In this document: positions 1-12,455 of the stretch, piece after piece
Layout of the letters: each line of letters starts with the position of its first letter
Numbering within the stretch: position 1 is the stretch's first letter
From: Cephalopachus bancanus
Lineage: Eukaryota > Chordata > Mammalia > Primates > Tarsiidae
NCBI GenBank assembly: GCA_027257055.1
Contig: JAPVLO010000570.1
Location: 2,184,001-2,248,000 of the forward strand
Reading direction: 5' to 3'
Length of the DNA: 64,000 nt
Position numbers and translations under genes: made by a program
The notes under the pieces: model-generated
The model's database searches: none
Seen by the model: only the letters and a program-made list of their open reading frames with translations
What the model was told of the DNA's origin: nothing

Positions 1-1404
1 AAGGGCAAACAGGGTAACAACACTAAATTAAATAAAATAAATTATGACCCAGAATCAAGTAGAAAGAAAGAGAGCCAGTTTATAAAATTGAAACATTAAA
101 TGAGAAATACAGAATCTTTCGTGCTAGATTGATATATAATATTGATGTACAATGGAAGAAAATAATACTAGCACAGTGTATGAAAAATGAACTGAGTAAT
201 GGTACCTATGTGTAAGGTTACTAGAAATTGTCTTCATTTAAAAGCAGAGTTTGTTTTACATTGATGGAGCACTTTGCTACCGCAGTTGATAGAGTGAGGC
301 TTAACAAATTTCTTTGTGAACCTAAAGTCATTTTTGGAAATGTTCTCTATCTGAACCTCATACATTTTTGGCATTAAAGTTATTTAGTATTTTGCAGTAT
401 TTTGTCAAAAACCATATCATTCAGCTTTGTAAAATGCATTTCTACTAAAAGGCAACAGCAATATCTTAGGCAACATTAGAAAGTAATATTTGAAATATAT
501 TGGGTGACTTGATAACGACTTAATCTTAATGTTCTATGATTTATAAGTCTCTTCATGTGGTGACAGCTTTCAAATGATGTTTTCAGTACACTAACTGTAT
601 TATGGTACAAGATGGAGGCAACAGATACTAACTTATTCACTATTTTATGGATTAGCATTTGCAATTGCAGGTTCTAAACTGCTATTACTAGGGCAAAGAA
701 TGTGCAAATGCAGTGGATTAGGTTAATGTTACAAGTTTAGCATCAACTCTTAGTTAAAACCACCAATCAATCTGAGAGAAGAGATAGCCTAGACTGCAAG
801 GGTGGCAAATTTTTTAGTGCAACCACTCCAAGAGTACACTACTGTATAGTTAAACAGCCTGTTTTGTAAAATGAGTAGGAAAAAATCTACTGAGGATGGG
901 GGTCCTTTGTTCCTTGTGGGCTCAGAAGAGTTTTGGAAATGCTAATAAATATCAGCTTTTTTTCCACATCTCTCAGCTCTTTACCACTCACCTCTGGCAT
1001 GCTGGGCAGAGACTTAATCACTTTACATTCTATATGATCCTAATTCTGAGTCACTGTCTCAGATCTCAGTAGCATATATTTATGCTATGGATCAAGTGTA
1101 GCTTTAAGAGCAGGAAGTAACTCAGGGATTTTCACAACAGGTGAGCTGTATTCCAAAGTGCTGGCCTGTAAGTGGAATCTAAACTAGAAATTGATCCCTT
1201 AGGGCCTTAATGCTTCCCATAACTATGCTGGAAAATTTAGCTGAAAGAAAAAAATTGATCTCTTAATAATCCATGAAAATAGTCTTTAATATAAAATGTT
1301 GTCACTCTAGGCAATTAAACAAGACTTAAAAGGTGAATTTAGCAAGTGATGGTATTCCCCAAAATAGTGTATTTTAACCTGATCTGTGTTTGTCTGTTTT
1401 TCAG
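1..1404. other. DACH2 upstream intron end, no recognised element
   Basis: AT-rich single-copy sequence with no repeat family or coding signal that I can name. It is read as the 3' end of the intron upstream of the exon. Confidence 0.5.
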
Positions 1405-1407
1405 CAG
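1373..1407 (+). promoter_or_regulatory. DACH2: Splice acceptor of the DACH2 exon, tandem NAGNAG type
   Basis: A TTTTAAC branch-point-like motif at about 1373-1379 is followed by a T-rich tract and then CAGCAG at 1402-1407. Both AGs are usable in principle and differ by exactly one codon, so the exon may start at 1405 or at 1408. Confidence 0.75.
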
Positions 1408-1520
1408 TTCAAGGCCTGGCAGGCCCCCTAAGCGTTCTTTGGGAGTGTTGCAGGACAATGCCCGTCTTCTGCCCCATGCAGTCCCAGGCCTCTTATCACC
1501 AGGACTTATCACTCCGACAG
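1405..1520 (+). CDS. DACH2: DACH2 internal coding exon (Dachshund-family co-repressor, partial gene)
   Basis: This is a single internal exon of a Dachshund-family nuclear co-repressor, which works with SIX/EYA proteins in developmental gene control. The open frame reads S-S-R-P-G-R-P-P-K-R-S, then a segment ending H-A-V-P-G-L-L-S-P-G-L and I-T-P-T-G. This is the basic, proline-rich linker that follows the N-terminal DACH-box (DNA-binding) domain. The K-R-S-L-G-V-L-Q-D-N-A-R-L-L wording matches DACH2 as I remember it; DACH1 has a different sequence there. A pyrimidine tract ending TTTTTCAG precedes it, and a CAG/GTAATAA donor follows. The exon is 116 nt and splits codons at both edges, leaving a final G to be joined to the next exon, as expected for the glycine codon. 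The frame has no stop. The exon number is not assigned because the rest of the gene lies outside the window. Confidence 0.88.
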
Positions 1521-1527
1521 GTAATAA
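1518..1527 (+). promoter_or_regulatory. DACH2: Splice donor of the DACH2 exon
   Basis: CAG/GTAATAA fits the 5' splice-site consensus reasonably (CAG|GTAA) and sits exactly where the Dachshund similarity ends. Beyond it the frame runs into non-homologous residues and stops within about 40 nt. Confidence 0.8.
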
Positions 1528-2239
1528 AACCCCTCCAATGATCATTCTTGTCTCTTAATACTGCCCAGCATTTGGAATAAACTAATACTGATCTAACTAT
1601 CTTGTTCTTCGGAGCTTTTCAAGCTCTACTAGAAGTTACATTATATATTTTTTTGTATTAGTGAAAACAAGTTTTGTTACTTGAGTGACTCAAATCAAAT
1701 GGACGTGTTTAAAGTATAATTGTTATATCCTTGAAGAAAATTCTTTTCAAGGCCTTATTGTTTGTATGCATATGGGGACAAGGATTGTGACACTGACCAA
1801 AATAGCATCATTTCAAAGCATCCTATAGGATGCAACATACCTGCTTACTTGTATGTTTCAGTAATACTCTTTTTTTTGTTTGCTTTCAGGGCTTCTGGGC
1901 ATCCATGTATGTTTTCCAAGTTACTACTTAAGGTTAATAAGTAGAAGGAAAATGCATCCCTGGTAGAGAAGCTTTATGTTTAGATAAAAAAGTTGTAGGT
2001 AGTCATTGTCTTGAATGATGTTTTAGTGTTTTTCATTGCACACTGAAACATTGATTAAAATGTCAGTCTCTTAAATTAGCATTGAATCTTCTTGATTCCA
2101 TAAAAAATACCTAAAAGTAAAAAAAAAATACTTAAAAATAAGCTTGATATTTCTCTAATTGAACTTTTAAAAATCACTAAAGTTATTACATGGTAGATAA
2201 TGTATTTAGGGACAATGAAATCTTTATATATTCAAAGAT
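1521..2239. other. Start of the long downstream DACH2 intron
   Basis: Intronic, AT-rich, with nothing recognised. The short open frames here have no domain signature. Confidence 0.5.
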
Positions 2240-3400
2240 TTACAAAGCACCTGCTATGTTTGGAGTATTGATTCTTAGGTAATGATAAAATATATGAGTA
2301 ATGGTTCTTATCACATTAGAATTATGGAGAATAATTGCATTTAAGCGTGATAGAGGATATAATACAAGTACATATAAGGTTACAAGGTGCTATAAGATCA
2401 CAGATGGCAGCAACTACATAAATTTGCCAGCTTGGGTAATGCTCAGAAAAATGGAAACTTTAGAGCTGTATCTCACAGGCTGAGTGTTGGACAGATGGAG
2501 AATCAGAGGAAGAGCATTCTAGGCAGGTATAAGAGTATAGACTCTGATACACTGATGAGAAAGAACCCAGTGTGGTAGAAACAGTAGCGATTAAGTTGAA
2601 GAGACTGTCAAAGATTTGAGGTGGGACACTTATAGGTAATATGGTTAGAATAGAAAGGCAGGGAAAAGCCAACTGTAAAATCAGCTTTTGATTTACTATG
2701 CTAAGCAGTTCAGTTTTTTTCCTATAGACCAGTGACTTCCAATGTGTCTTTCAAGATCTTCCTTACTTGCTGACATGGAATTGGGGACGTACTTCCAGGC
2801 TTCACACTTCTGCCTCAGTTAGAATTTTGTATGTTCTAGTTCACATGAAATTTTGTTTTGTTTTGTTAAAAGTACCCTAAAACTTCTATTGATAAAAGGA
2901 ATCACTGCTAAGGAACTGAATAAATGGACTAACAACAATTACTGTGGAGGATAGTTAGCAATGAAGGTGATGAAACGAAGGAAGGTCAGTCGCTACAGTT
3001 CAAGGGAGAAATTTTGAGGGACTGAACTAAGGCGACTTAAAGAGGATGAAAAAGAGAGTCTGAGTTTTTAAGTATTTGATAACTGATTAAATGCAGAGGG
3101 TGAGAAGGTAGGGTCCAAGATGATTCATGTTTAACTTGGTGATAGGCTAGATGATGGCATCATTAGCTGAGATAGAAAACTTAGGAAGAGACTCAGTATT
3201 TGGGGGAAGATAATGACTTTTTAACTCTAAGTATTTAGAAACAAAGTCTGATATGAGAAGAAAAAAGCTCTGTGCATATAGATTAATATAGAAGGGAAAA
3301 CAGTATCTGAAATATATCTTGGTGCTCAATAAATGAACTATATTTTGGCTTTTAAAATACATCTCTAGAGCTAGAAATAGCAACATGCATGTAAATGATC
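2240..3400 (+). repeat. Old L2 (LINE2) sequence, plus orientation
   Basis: The run contains phrases typical of the degenerate L2 3' region: a CACCTGCTATGT-like age-worn head near 2258, AGGAAGAGCATTCTAGGCAGG near 2510, and a GATGATGGCATCATTAGCTGAGATAG-like block near 3150. Divergence is high and boundaries are approximate. Confidence 0.5.
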
Positions 3401-3529
3401 ATATCTGTGTTCTGGTTTTGAGGAAATGTGTAGATGAAAGAGTAAAAGGATTTTAAAATTGCCTTGAAGTTATTCCACTCTTGAGTAAACACTAGTAGCT
3501 TATCTGTCGAGGAAAATTTCTCATATATA

Positions 3530-3745
3530 TTAAGTTCTTATTATATACTAGGCACGGGTGCTAAATGGTTTATACATACTTCATTTAATCTTCATAGTAG
3601 CCTTATGGATATTGTCTTCATTTTAAAAGCAAACAATCTATGGCTCACTAAGTTTAAATTAATTTCTTAAGGTTACAAAGAAAGTGAGTGGCAAAGCTGA
3701 ATTTCAACTTCAGGTCTTTTTTACCTCCTGAGCCCATACTCTTTC
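3530..3745 (+). repeat. MIR SINE, plus orientation
   Basis: The order of signature blocks fits MIR: TACTAGGCACGGGTGCTAAATGG, TTCATTTAATCTTCATAGTAGCC, then AAGTGAGTGGCAAAGCTG and a GAGCCCATACTCTT end. It is an old, degraded copy. Confidence 0.7.
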
Positions 3746-4770
3746 TTCGTCATCATGATGTCTGTAGTGCCTGTGAAAAGCCAGTTTGATGCTTTCATCT
3801 TCTCCTAATTTAGTTGGCACAAATGCTTCACTTCCTGCAGGATAGTGGAGCCTCCTCCTTGTGTTCAAGCTTTGACCTTACTTTCTGCAACTTGACTTTA
3901 CCACAAAGTGAACAATTGAAACAAAACTCCTCAACTTTTAACCCTTTGTTTGTGCCAAGAATGGAGGGATAGGACTAGAGAATATTGCATGAAGAAGGCA
4001 TGAGCACATCTGTTGAAGATGCAGATGGTAGACAAAAGTAATCGGGAAGGTGAAGGAATCTACACAGTTCTATAGTGATTCCCATCCTTAGTTTACATGA
4101 ATTTATTTCATATGCCCAAGAATAACTTACTTATAGTCAAATACTAGGATAAAAATACTCTGGAAAACATGTAGAAATAATTTTGAGATTATGCACTATT
4201 TTGGATTAGACATACCACTTCACTCCTCTATTAGAAAAGATAATTAAGAAAGACTCAGTTCTCAATTTAGGTAAGAGTGAATTTCATGTTTGACATCACA
4301 TACCATGCATTACAAATTTAAATGTCATTAATTTTATTTAAAATACTTTTAAAGAATTCAGTTTATATTTTTAATTTGATATGCCAAGGGTCTGGAATTA
4401 TCCTTTTGTTCCCCAATAATTATTGATATGTTTTACAATATTTTCTGGTTACAGATTTTTATCTCAAAAATTTTGTAAAGTAAGAGATGATGTCTTACAT
4501 CTGTGTATAGTTTTACATATAGTTTTACTGACATTACATATTGAAAAGAATCTTCTGCTACCTACTGTTTCAATGTCATATGTGTGCAAAAGCACATTTA
4601 AACAGTGCTAGGTTTGCCTAAGCTATGGAATATATACAACATTTTTTTGCATTATTTCTTTCCATTTATAACTTGAAGATGAGGTCTAAAGATTTAAAAA
4701 AAAGAATGATCAAGGAGTTTATTTTCAGGTGTTGTCATGTTTTTGTGTATAATTGATGCCCCTATACTGT

Positions 4771-4821
4771 TTTTTTTTTTTTTTTTGTCCCTCAGCATTT
4801 CAGGCAAAAAAAAAAAAAAAA
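4771..4821. repeat. Facing poly-T and poly-A tracts
   Basis: A run of about 16 T is followed after about 19 bases by a run of about 16 A. This forms a perfect inverted homopolymer pair able to fold as a hairpin. Confidence 0.8.
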
Positions 4822-5454
4822 GCCAGTAAAAAGTGTTAGAAATGGTTAAGGCTTCGTTCTTAGATTGATATAAGAATATTCCTTCAGTGTATACAGCTTG
4901 ACATGCAAATCTTCAAAGATGCAGTATACTATTAGGTATGCCATATATTTTTATTTGCATAGTATAACAATAAAGTATTTTCTATTTCATTTTATTTGTT
5001 CCTGTTATAATTTGTATTTTTGTTTTAATTTCAATGACTTATTTTTCTCCTGGTTATATTTTCCTTACATAATGAAACCTGATTTATTCAAACTCTACTA
5101 GTTCAAAAATTATGATAATTCAGACAGTGGGTATGCTAAAGGCTTTGGTATTATTATCTTATTTAGCAAATTAAATGTATAAACAAGAAATGCTTGTATA
5201 TGTGAATGTGTGCATGAATGTAGGATGAGTAAAATATTTGGGAAGGAGATATTTAGGTGTCTAAAATCACTTTAGCAAGGTCTGTTATACAAATAATCAA
5301 CATACTGATTGTTGATGGTTGGTTTTATTCACTAAGGTAGGTAGGTTCCTTAGGACCTATTATTGACAGTTTTGTCAGATAGTCATTTAGATATTATATC
5401 TATGTAACTACAGAGTATCTACATAGATCAATATAGACAGAGACATATATATGC

Positions 5455-5530
5455 ATTCATTCTTTCATTTAACATATAGTTATTAAACATCTACTCTGCA
5501 TCAAAAATATAAGAAAACATTATAACACTA
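5455..5530 (+). repeat. L2 3'-end fragment
   Basis: The sequence ATTCATTCTTTCATTTAACA followed by TTATTAAACATCTACTCTGCAT resembles the common L2 3' end (ATTCATTCAACAAATATTTATTGAGC type). Confidence 0.45.
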
Positions 5531-6453
5531 AATAAAATTTATTATAACATTTATTTTGTGGGTAGTTTTTCCACCTAGCCTTTTCCTTAGCTATCTCAAA
5601 ATGATAAAGTTTAACTGTATTTTGCCTTCATATATTTGAACTACTGATATTCTCATCTCATATATTTCTATCTCTGTTTCTATTGTATAATCTTAATTCC
5701 CTGGTAACACATTAATACATAAATATCCTATTTTCTAGTATTTTCTGTAAAATCTTTTGACTGTAGGGGAAAAAATAAGTGGGAATATTATTCTCATTTT
5801 TCTCTGCATCTCTGCGGAAGTGTTAATATTCCTGGATCACACTGAAGGGATGGATTAGTTGTATGTGCCTTTGAATTTCCCTGAAGATAACTCTTTCCCT
5901 TTCTTCAGCTTATGAAGCATTTCAAATAGAAAGATGTGGAATTTGACCTGAGAGAGATTTAAACTGACGGCTTACAAGGAAGTAATAAAGTGCTTAAGAT
6001 GAAATTCCTGTAGTGTTCATTCCTTAAAAGATAGTAAATTCCTCAAATGTATTCTTCTTCTAAGTTGTAATGTGGCAAAAACAAAATTAATTAAGAACGT
6101 TAGCTGCCATCCAAGACCCTGGGTAACTGAGCCCATGAAGATGCAAACCAGCATTGTACCTACAACATTCAATTCAGGATTAGCAGAACCAAAAGTAGAA
6201 TTATGCCTAGCCTTAGCACACCTTCATGGTATGACAAGATGCCTGTTAATATGATAACATCATTGGAATCAGTATCCCTCTCTTTTCATGATGTATTTCC
6301 TATTTTCATTCATTTAGCTTGGATGCTATGAAGTGGTCATAAAGAGAGGTCCTAGACCATTATGAGTATAAAAAAGACAGATCAAGCCCTCATTCTAGAA
6401 AAATAAACTAACCTTTGTGATGGTTGACTCAAAACATATCTTTTTAATGACTA

Positions 6454-6743
6454 TTTTTTTTTTTTTTTTTGAGTTGAAGTCTCACTCTGTCGCCCAGACT
6501 GGAGTGCAGTGGCCGCTCCCGGCCACCGCAGCCTCGACCTGCTGGGCTCCGGCGATCCTTCCGTCTCAGCCTTCCAAATAGCCAGAATTACAGGCATGCA
6601 CTACCATGCCCGGCTGATTTTTTGATTTATTGTAGAGATGAGGTCTCGCTGCCCAGGCAGGTCTTGAACCCGCGGGCTCAGGCAATCCACTCACCTCAGC
6701 TTCCCAAAGGCGCAGGATTACAGGCTGAGCCACTGAGCCTGGC
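6454..6743 (-). repeat. Lineage-type dimeric Alu, minus orientation
   Basis: A poly-T start, GAGTTGAAGTCTCACTCTGTCGCCC, then both 7SL-derived arms separated by TTTTTGATTTATTGTAGAGATGAGG, ending GAGCCACTGAGCCTGGC. It belongs to the same family as the copies at 16013, 25723, 30977, 41241, 55943 and 58124. Confidence 0.92.
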
Positions 6744-7394
6744 TATTTTTAGTTTTTAATGAGCAATATTATAAAGTATGCTTCATATTACATGAATAGT
6801 TTGTGCTGTTTTTTATGTTATTGCATTTTCTTTGTTTCTCACGTGTTCAGGAAGAACCATGGGCCTAATAATAGGAGCCAGAAGTTGAGTTACCAATATT
6901 TCTAAACATTGAGTTTAGATTTTATGTATTTGCAGTTTCTCTACTAAATTAAAAGCTTAAATATATTTGTTTAATAATTATACTTCATTATATAAGCTAA
7001 ATCTGAATTTCTCAAACCCCAATGTCTGTGTTAATGTCTGTCAGTGCTTTTTATCTGTATGTAGTATATTTATTTTAACTTAAAAATGTCTCCATTCAGT
7101 TTTTAAGGCTTCTGCCAATAATTTTTGTCCTGCACAGCTGGCTCATAGTGGAGAAGCCATTGCTTATTTCCAATGTAGTTGGAAGGGAAAATTTAAGCAA
7201 ACCTTATCAGATGATAGTGGTGATAATGATAATTATGATGATGAGCATGATGATGATGACAGCAATGATAATCTTTATAGTGCTTTTCAAAGCACCCCTG
7301 CATCTTTGATATGTATATGTGTATCTGCATGTAGTTCAACTTTAAAAATAATAGTTTTCAATTGTTTTGTCATTTGATTTCTCAACTCTTGTAA
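6744..7394. other. Intron with a GAT/ATG-rich microsatellite
   Basis: Single-copy intron apart from an imperfect trinucleotide tract (GATGATAATTATGATGATGAGC and so on) at about 7210-7272. Confidence 0.6.
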
Positions 7395-7558
7395 AGTTAG
7401 CATTATTAATATTTCTGATAAACAGATGAAGAAAATGAGTTTTCAAGAAGTTCATGATTTGTCCTAAATTTCAAAGACAGCAAGGAGTGGAGCCAGAATT
7501 TCAAAGCCCAGGTCTTTTGATCATAAACACCATACTTTCCCAAATATGCTGAACTATT
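7395..7558 (+). repeat. MIR SINE fragment, plus orientation
   Basis: The blocks GATGAAGAAAATGAG, GTGGAGCCAGAATTTCAAA and CCCAGGTCTTTTGATC match the second half of MIR. Confidence 0.6.
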
Positions 7559-9569
7559 TCTCACACAGGAACTGGATATTAAAAGTTGAAGCTATGAGTC
7601 TTCAGGTTCATATTGGAACTGCTTGAGTTACGTATAAGAAGTCAGATATTTTGTGTTTCAGAAATACAAAATCCTTGGAGTTATTCATCTATAACTGTTG
7701 GTGATCATATAACTTTAATAAAATAAAAATTTGATTTTCTTATATTTTTGGATGATTTTTATAGTAGTTTACAGTTTGGAGTACCTAGTGTAACAATAGT
7801 TGATGATCATTGGTATTATTAGGTGTGTCTATATATTTTTTTCCTTCCAAGAAGTATAAAAACAATCTTCCGAGAGACTGCAACCTACTTTTTGTGTAGA
7901 GAATGCTAACAGCTATAAATTGTTCCTAGTGACAATTCTTGAGTGAATTACTTTGATATATGTGGCTAATGAATTAATATGATTAAGTTAATGAGAAGTG
8001 CATGTGTTACCAAACTCCACTAGTTCGGCTGTAGTGCTGCTCCACATTTGCAGTTCTAGCTTCCCCCTGTGTTGAGAGGATCACTGATGCCTACACACTG
8101 TCATTGTGATAAATGATATATCCCACAGTGCCCTGCTTTCCATCTGGTCCATCCTCAAGCCATCCCCAAATGAAAGCTCCCTTATAAAAATCACATTGTC
8201 ACAAGCCAAGTCTATTGGATTATAGAAAGACGTTTCCACCTCCAGGGCCCATCCTCCAATTCTGTTTCTTTCATTACATACAAATTACATGAAATTAAAT
8301 ACACAACTCCTCACTTAATATTTGTGTTTCTCTTTCAGTGTCTGCTCTTTATACTAACTTGCTTTTTGTCCCCAAAGGAGAATGAGAACATTTCAATAAC
8401 ACAGTAAAGCATTCTATTGTATAACATGCCTAACAGATGATAAGCCGCCTTGTCAGTACAGTATTTTATTAAATACATAGGGTGGTGTACTGAAATAACT
8501 CATTATACTAAAGCATGCAGCTTATAAAAAAGTATTCTACATACTTATTAAACAAAATACATGGATTGTCAATGACCTAAGAAAGCCTGCAGAGCAAAAT
8601 ACAGCTTCATTACCTACTAAAGGGTAATAAGATTTAGCATTTATAGGCATCACTGGCATATTGCAACCAAAAATAGGTAACAAAAAGTAGCCTAAATACC
8701 TAGAATCCATCTTTAAAAAATTGATAGACCATAGGTATCCTGCCTTTATTATCAATCGAATCTTAGTGTATTGGGATTAGTTACTGTGGTGGTAGTAGTA
8801 AAAATGTTTTGTGTGTCTTCTTTGCTCTGTTTCTTGCAATGTATAAATGCTGGATCATGTTATAAACTCACTTTCAGTTTATACTTAATGTAGGGAAAAT
8901 CCTGAGATTTCTTAAAATGGTACTTTTTATTACACATTTGCACACATACCTTAGTCAATGTAGACAATGCCCAAACATAAAACTTAAAAATGTCAGTAAC
9001 ACATTTTTTTTCTCCCAGAATGCTCTTACTTAACCCTTTTAATTTACACCTCAGAGTGCCAGGTGAGAATGCTTTTTATAACATTTTGTAAGATCAATCT
9101 GGGTCAGCAAATCATACTTCTTACACAATCACTAGAAATAAAAGTCAAAATTTCCAAACTTTAAATGACAGCATAAATAGGGGCAGCTAAACTCTGACTT
9201 TCTTTTCTCTTTTTTTTTTACTGAATCCTTCACGGTAATGCTGGTTTCTTTCTGAGTAGTGTTAGTCATATATTCCAAGGGCTAACCGAAAATAACTATA
9301 TTTTTAATAACACGAGAGACCCTTTTTCCCTTGCAACCTGTGTGACAGTACAGGAAGTTACTTACACAGCTGTAATAAGAGTAACTGAAGTGAGCTATAC
9401 TGGATAGCAATGAATATTAAGTTGAAGTCAGGTAAAGAAAGAAAGAAGAGTTTCTCATACAGCATCAATATTAGATGAAAAGGGACAACTGGTAATAATT
9501 ATTTGATAGATATCTATCTATAATTATTTGAGAAAGACTGAAGAAGGTCTTTCCTAACTTCCTTAAACA
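7559..9569. other. Intron, no recognised element
   Basis: About 2 kb of apparently single-copy intron. The 72-codon frame at 8537-8755 (minus) has no recognisable domain and I treat it as chance. Confidence 0.5.
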
Positions 9570-10165
9570 TTTAAAAAAATGTTTTATTGAGGTATAATTG
9601 GCACAGAACAAACTATACAGAGTGTAGGATTTGATAAGTTTGGACATATGTGCACACCCATGAAGCCATCACCACAAGTAAGAGTGAGCATGACCATTTT
9701 CCAAATTTTCCTAGTACTATACCCTTCCTTCCCTGTCTACTCCTCCAGGCAACCGCTGATCAGCATTCTGTCACTATAGGCAAATTTGTATAATTATATT
9801 GAGATTCCAAGTTGTTGTGTGTATCAATAGTGCATTCATTTTTTACTGCTGGATAATAAGTCTTCTACGCTATGAATATACCACAATTTGTTTATATATT
9901 TGACTCTTGCAGATATTTGAGTTGTTTCCATTTTTAGCTATATGAATTACACTGCTTTAAGAATTCATGTAAACCTTTAGTATGGATGTGTTTTCATTTC
10001 TCTTGAATACAAATAGAAGTAGTGTTTCTGGGTTGTATGCTAAGTGTGTATTTAAGTTTATAGGAAAGTTTAAAACTGTTTTACAAAGTCTACCATTTTA
10101 GATTCCCATGAGGGTTCTTATTGATCCAAATCATTGCCAACATTTAATGTGATCAGCCTTATAAA
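9570..10165 (-). mobile_element. Old L1M 3' end, minus orientation
   Basis: It starts with TTTTATTGAGGTATAATTGGC and carries a GATAAGTTTGGACATATGTGCACACCC block, GAAGCCATCACCACAA, and later CCCATGAGGGTTCTTATTG. These are hallmarks of antisense L1M 3' sequence. It is 5'-truncated, with an Alu placed at its far end. Confidence 0.75.
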
Positions 10166-10168
10166 TAC

Positions 10169-10469
10169 TTTTTTTTTTTTTTTGAGTTGGAGTCTCACTT
10201 TTTTGCCCAGGCTGGAGTACAATGGCATGTTCATGGCCACCGCATCCTTGACCTGCTGGACTCAGGTGATCCTTCTGCCTCAGCCTTCCAAGTAGCTGGA
10301 ATTACAACCATGTGCCACCATGCCTGGCTATTTATTCTTTTGATTTATTGTAGAGATGATATCCTGCCAAGTTGCCCAGGCTGATCTCGAACCCGTGGGC
10401 TCAGGCAATCCTCACACCTTAGCCTCCCAAAGTGCTGGGATTATAGGTGTGAGCCACCGCATCCAGCCT
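10169..10469 (-). repeat. Dimeric Alu, minus orientation, diverged copy
   Basis: Poly-T at 10169-10183, two 7SL arms, and the end GAGCCACCGCATCCAGCC. It differs from the family consensus around 10213-10237, where it reads TGGAGTACAATGGCATGTTC. Confidence 0.9.
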
Positions 10470-11268
10470 AGAACAACATATTTTAAACAACATATCCAAC
10501 CTGATTTCAAACATTTACATCAAAATACTGTCTTCTATTTAAAGGTTAATTCTTGAATTAAAGTAAGTAATACTTTGTTTTAAAATGTGACTTTAAATGA
10601 TTTGGCTCTGTGTAGCATCATGGACCTTGACACTATGAAGAGGAACAAAAGAAGGAGCAGGGGAGGGGAGCATAAAGAAAGTGGAAAGGTGACCCAGACA
10701 AACTTCCTACTTACAGTTTTGCCCAGAGTCAGCCTAGTGTATAAACAAATATTTGCAATACAAGTTGGACTTATACTATTTATGACTTTGTTATTTTCAT
10801 ACATTTTAATTATGATCACACTTAAAAGCTGAAAAATATTTTTTTTGGGGGGAGGAAGAAAAACATTTTACAAGGCTAAAAGGAGAAAAAGAATTTTCCT
10901 TGCATTCACTTATGGGGAAGGGCTTTAAGATAAGAGCATACCTTTTGGATTTAGAAAATTTTGACCACAAATTATAAAAGACCCATATCTAGTTTCAGAG
11001 GAAAAACTCAAGATACCACACCTCATTGCGAACGTTTGAGCTGAATTCTAAGCATCATTAAACTAAATAAATAAATGGATAAATGAATGGGAAGAAATGT
11101 CCTTAAACTGTTAGAAATATGTGGTATTCCATCATATTATCAAAGTAACATGAAAATTTGAAGTCAAATATTTCCTGGTGTGTATTTTAATGAAGACTAC
11201 ATGATTTATGGAAGTAAACCTTTTCATTTTCAGAGTATAACTTCTGTGTGTAGTACTTTTTTAAAAAA
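10470..11268. other. Intron, no recognised element
   Basis: The overlapping frames at 10580-10832 on both strands have no domain features. I see no repeat that I can name. Confidence 0.45.
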
Positions 11269-11293
11269 TGGAGTACAATGGCATGTTCATGGC
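11269..11293 (+). repeat. Orphan 25-nt copy of an Alu segment
   Basis: It matches 10213-10237 base for base, including substitutions away from the Alu family consensus. No flanking Alu sequence is present. Confidence 0.85.
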
Positions 11294-11345
11294 TGATGTT
11301 TGGTTTCTGTGAACTTGATTTTTTTTCGAAGTTTGAAAATTTCTG

Positions 11346-11635
11346 CGGGCTCAGAGGCTCAGCCTGTAATCCTGCGCCTTTGGGAGGCTGAGGTGAGTGG
11401 ATTGCCTGAGCCCGCGGGTTCAAGACCTGCCTGGGCAGCGAGACCTCATCTCTACAATAAATCAAAAATCAGTCGGGCGTGGTAGTGCATGCCTGTAATT
11501 TTGGCTACTTGGAAGACTGAGGCAGAAGGATCGCTGGAGCCCAGCAGGTTGAGGCTGCGGTGGCCGGAAGCGGCCACTGCACTCCAGTCTGGGCGACAGA
11601 TGAGACTCCAACTCAAAAAAAAAAAGAAAAGAAAA
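11346..11635 (+). repeat. Lineage-type Alu, plus orientation, with target-site duplication
   Basis: It runs from GGCTCAGAGGCTCAGCCTG to an A-rich AAAAGAAAAGAAAA tail. The direct repeat GAAAATTTCTG flanks it at 11335-11345 and 11636-11646, marking an L1-type target-primed insertion. Confidence 0.93.
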
Positions 11636-11646
11636 GAAAATTTCTG

Positions 11647-12455
<809 letters not shown>

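Larger units (their letters stand above)
3746..6453. other. Intron, mostly single-copy
   Basis: AT-rich intron without coding signal. It includes a T-run/A-run pair at about 4771-4821 and a small L2-like piece near 5455-5530 (listed separately). Confidence 0.5.

Noticed and set aside
1762..1944. 60-codon frame downstream of the DACH2 exon as a second coding exon
   Set aside because: No Dachshund similarity. A CAG near 1888 is preceded by T-rich sequence, but the following frame is short and unmatched.
11187..11465. Several 60-100 codon frames that read through Alu elements (also at 10187, 30903, 41104 and 55912)
   Set aside because: They translate the Alu consensus itself and are not host genes.
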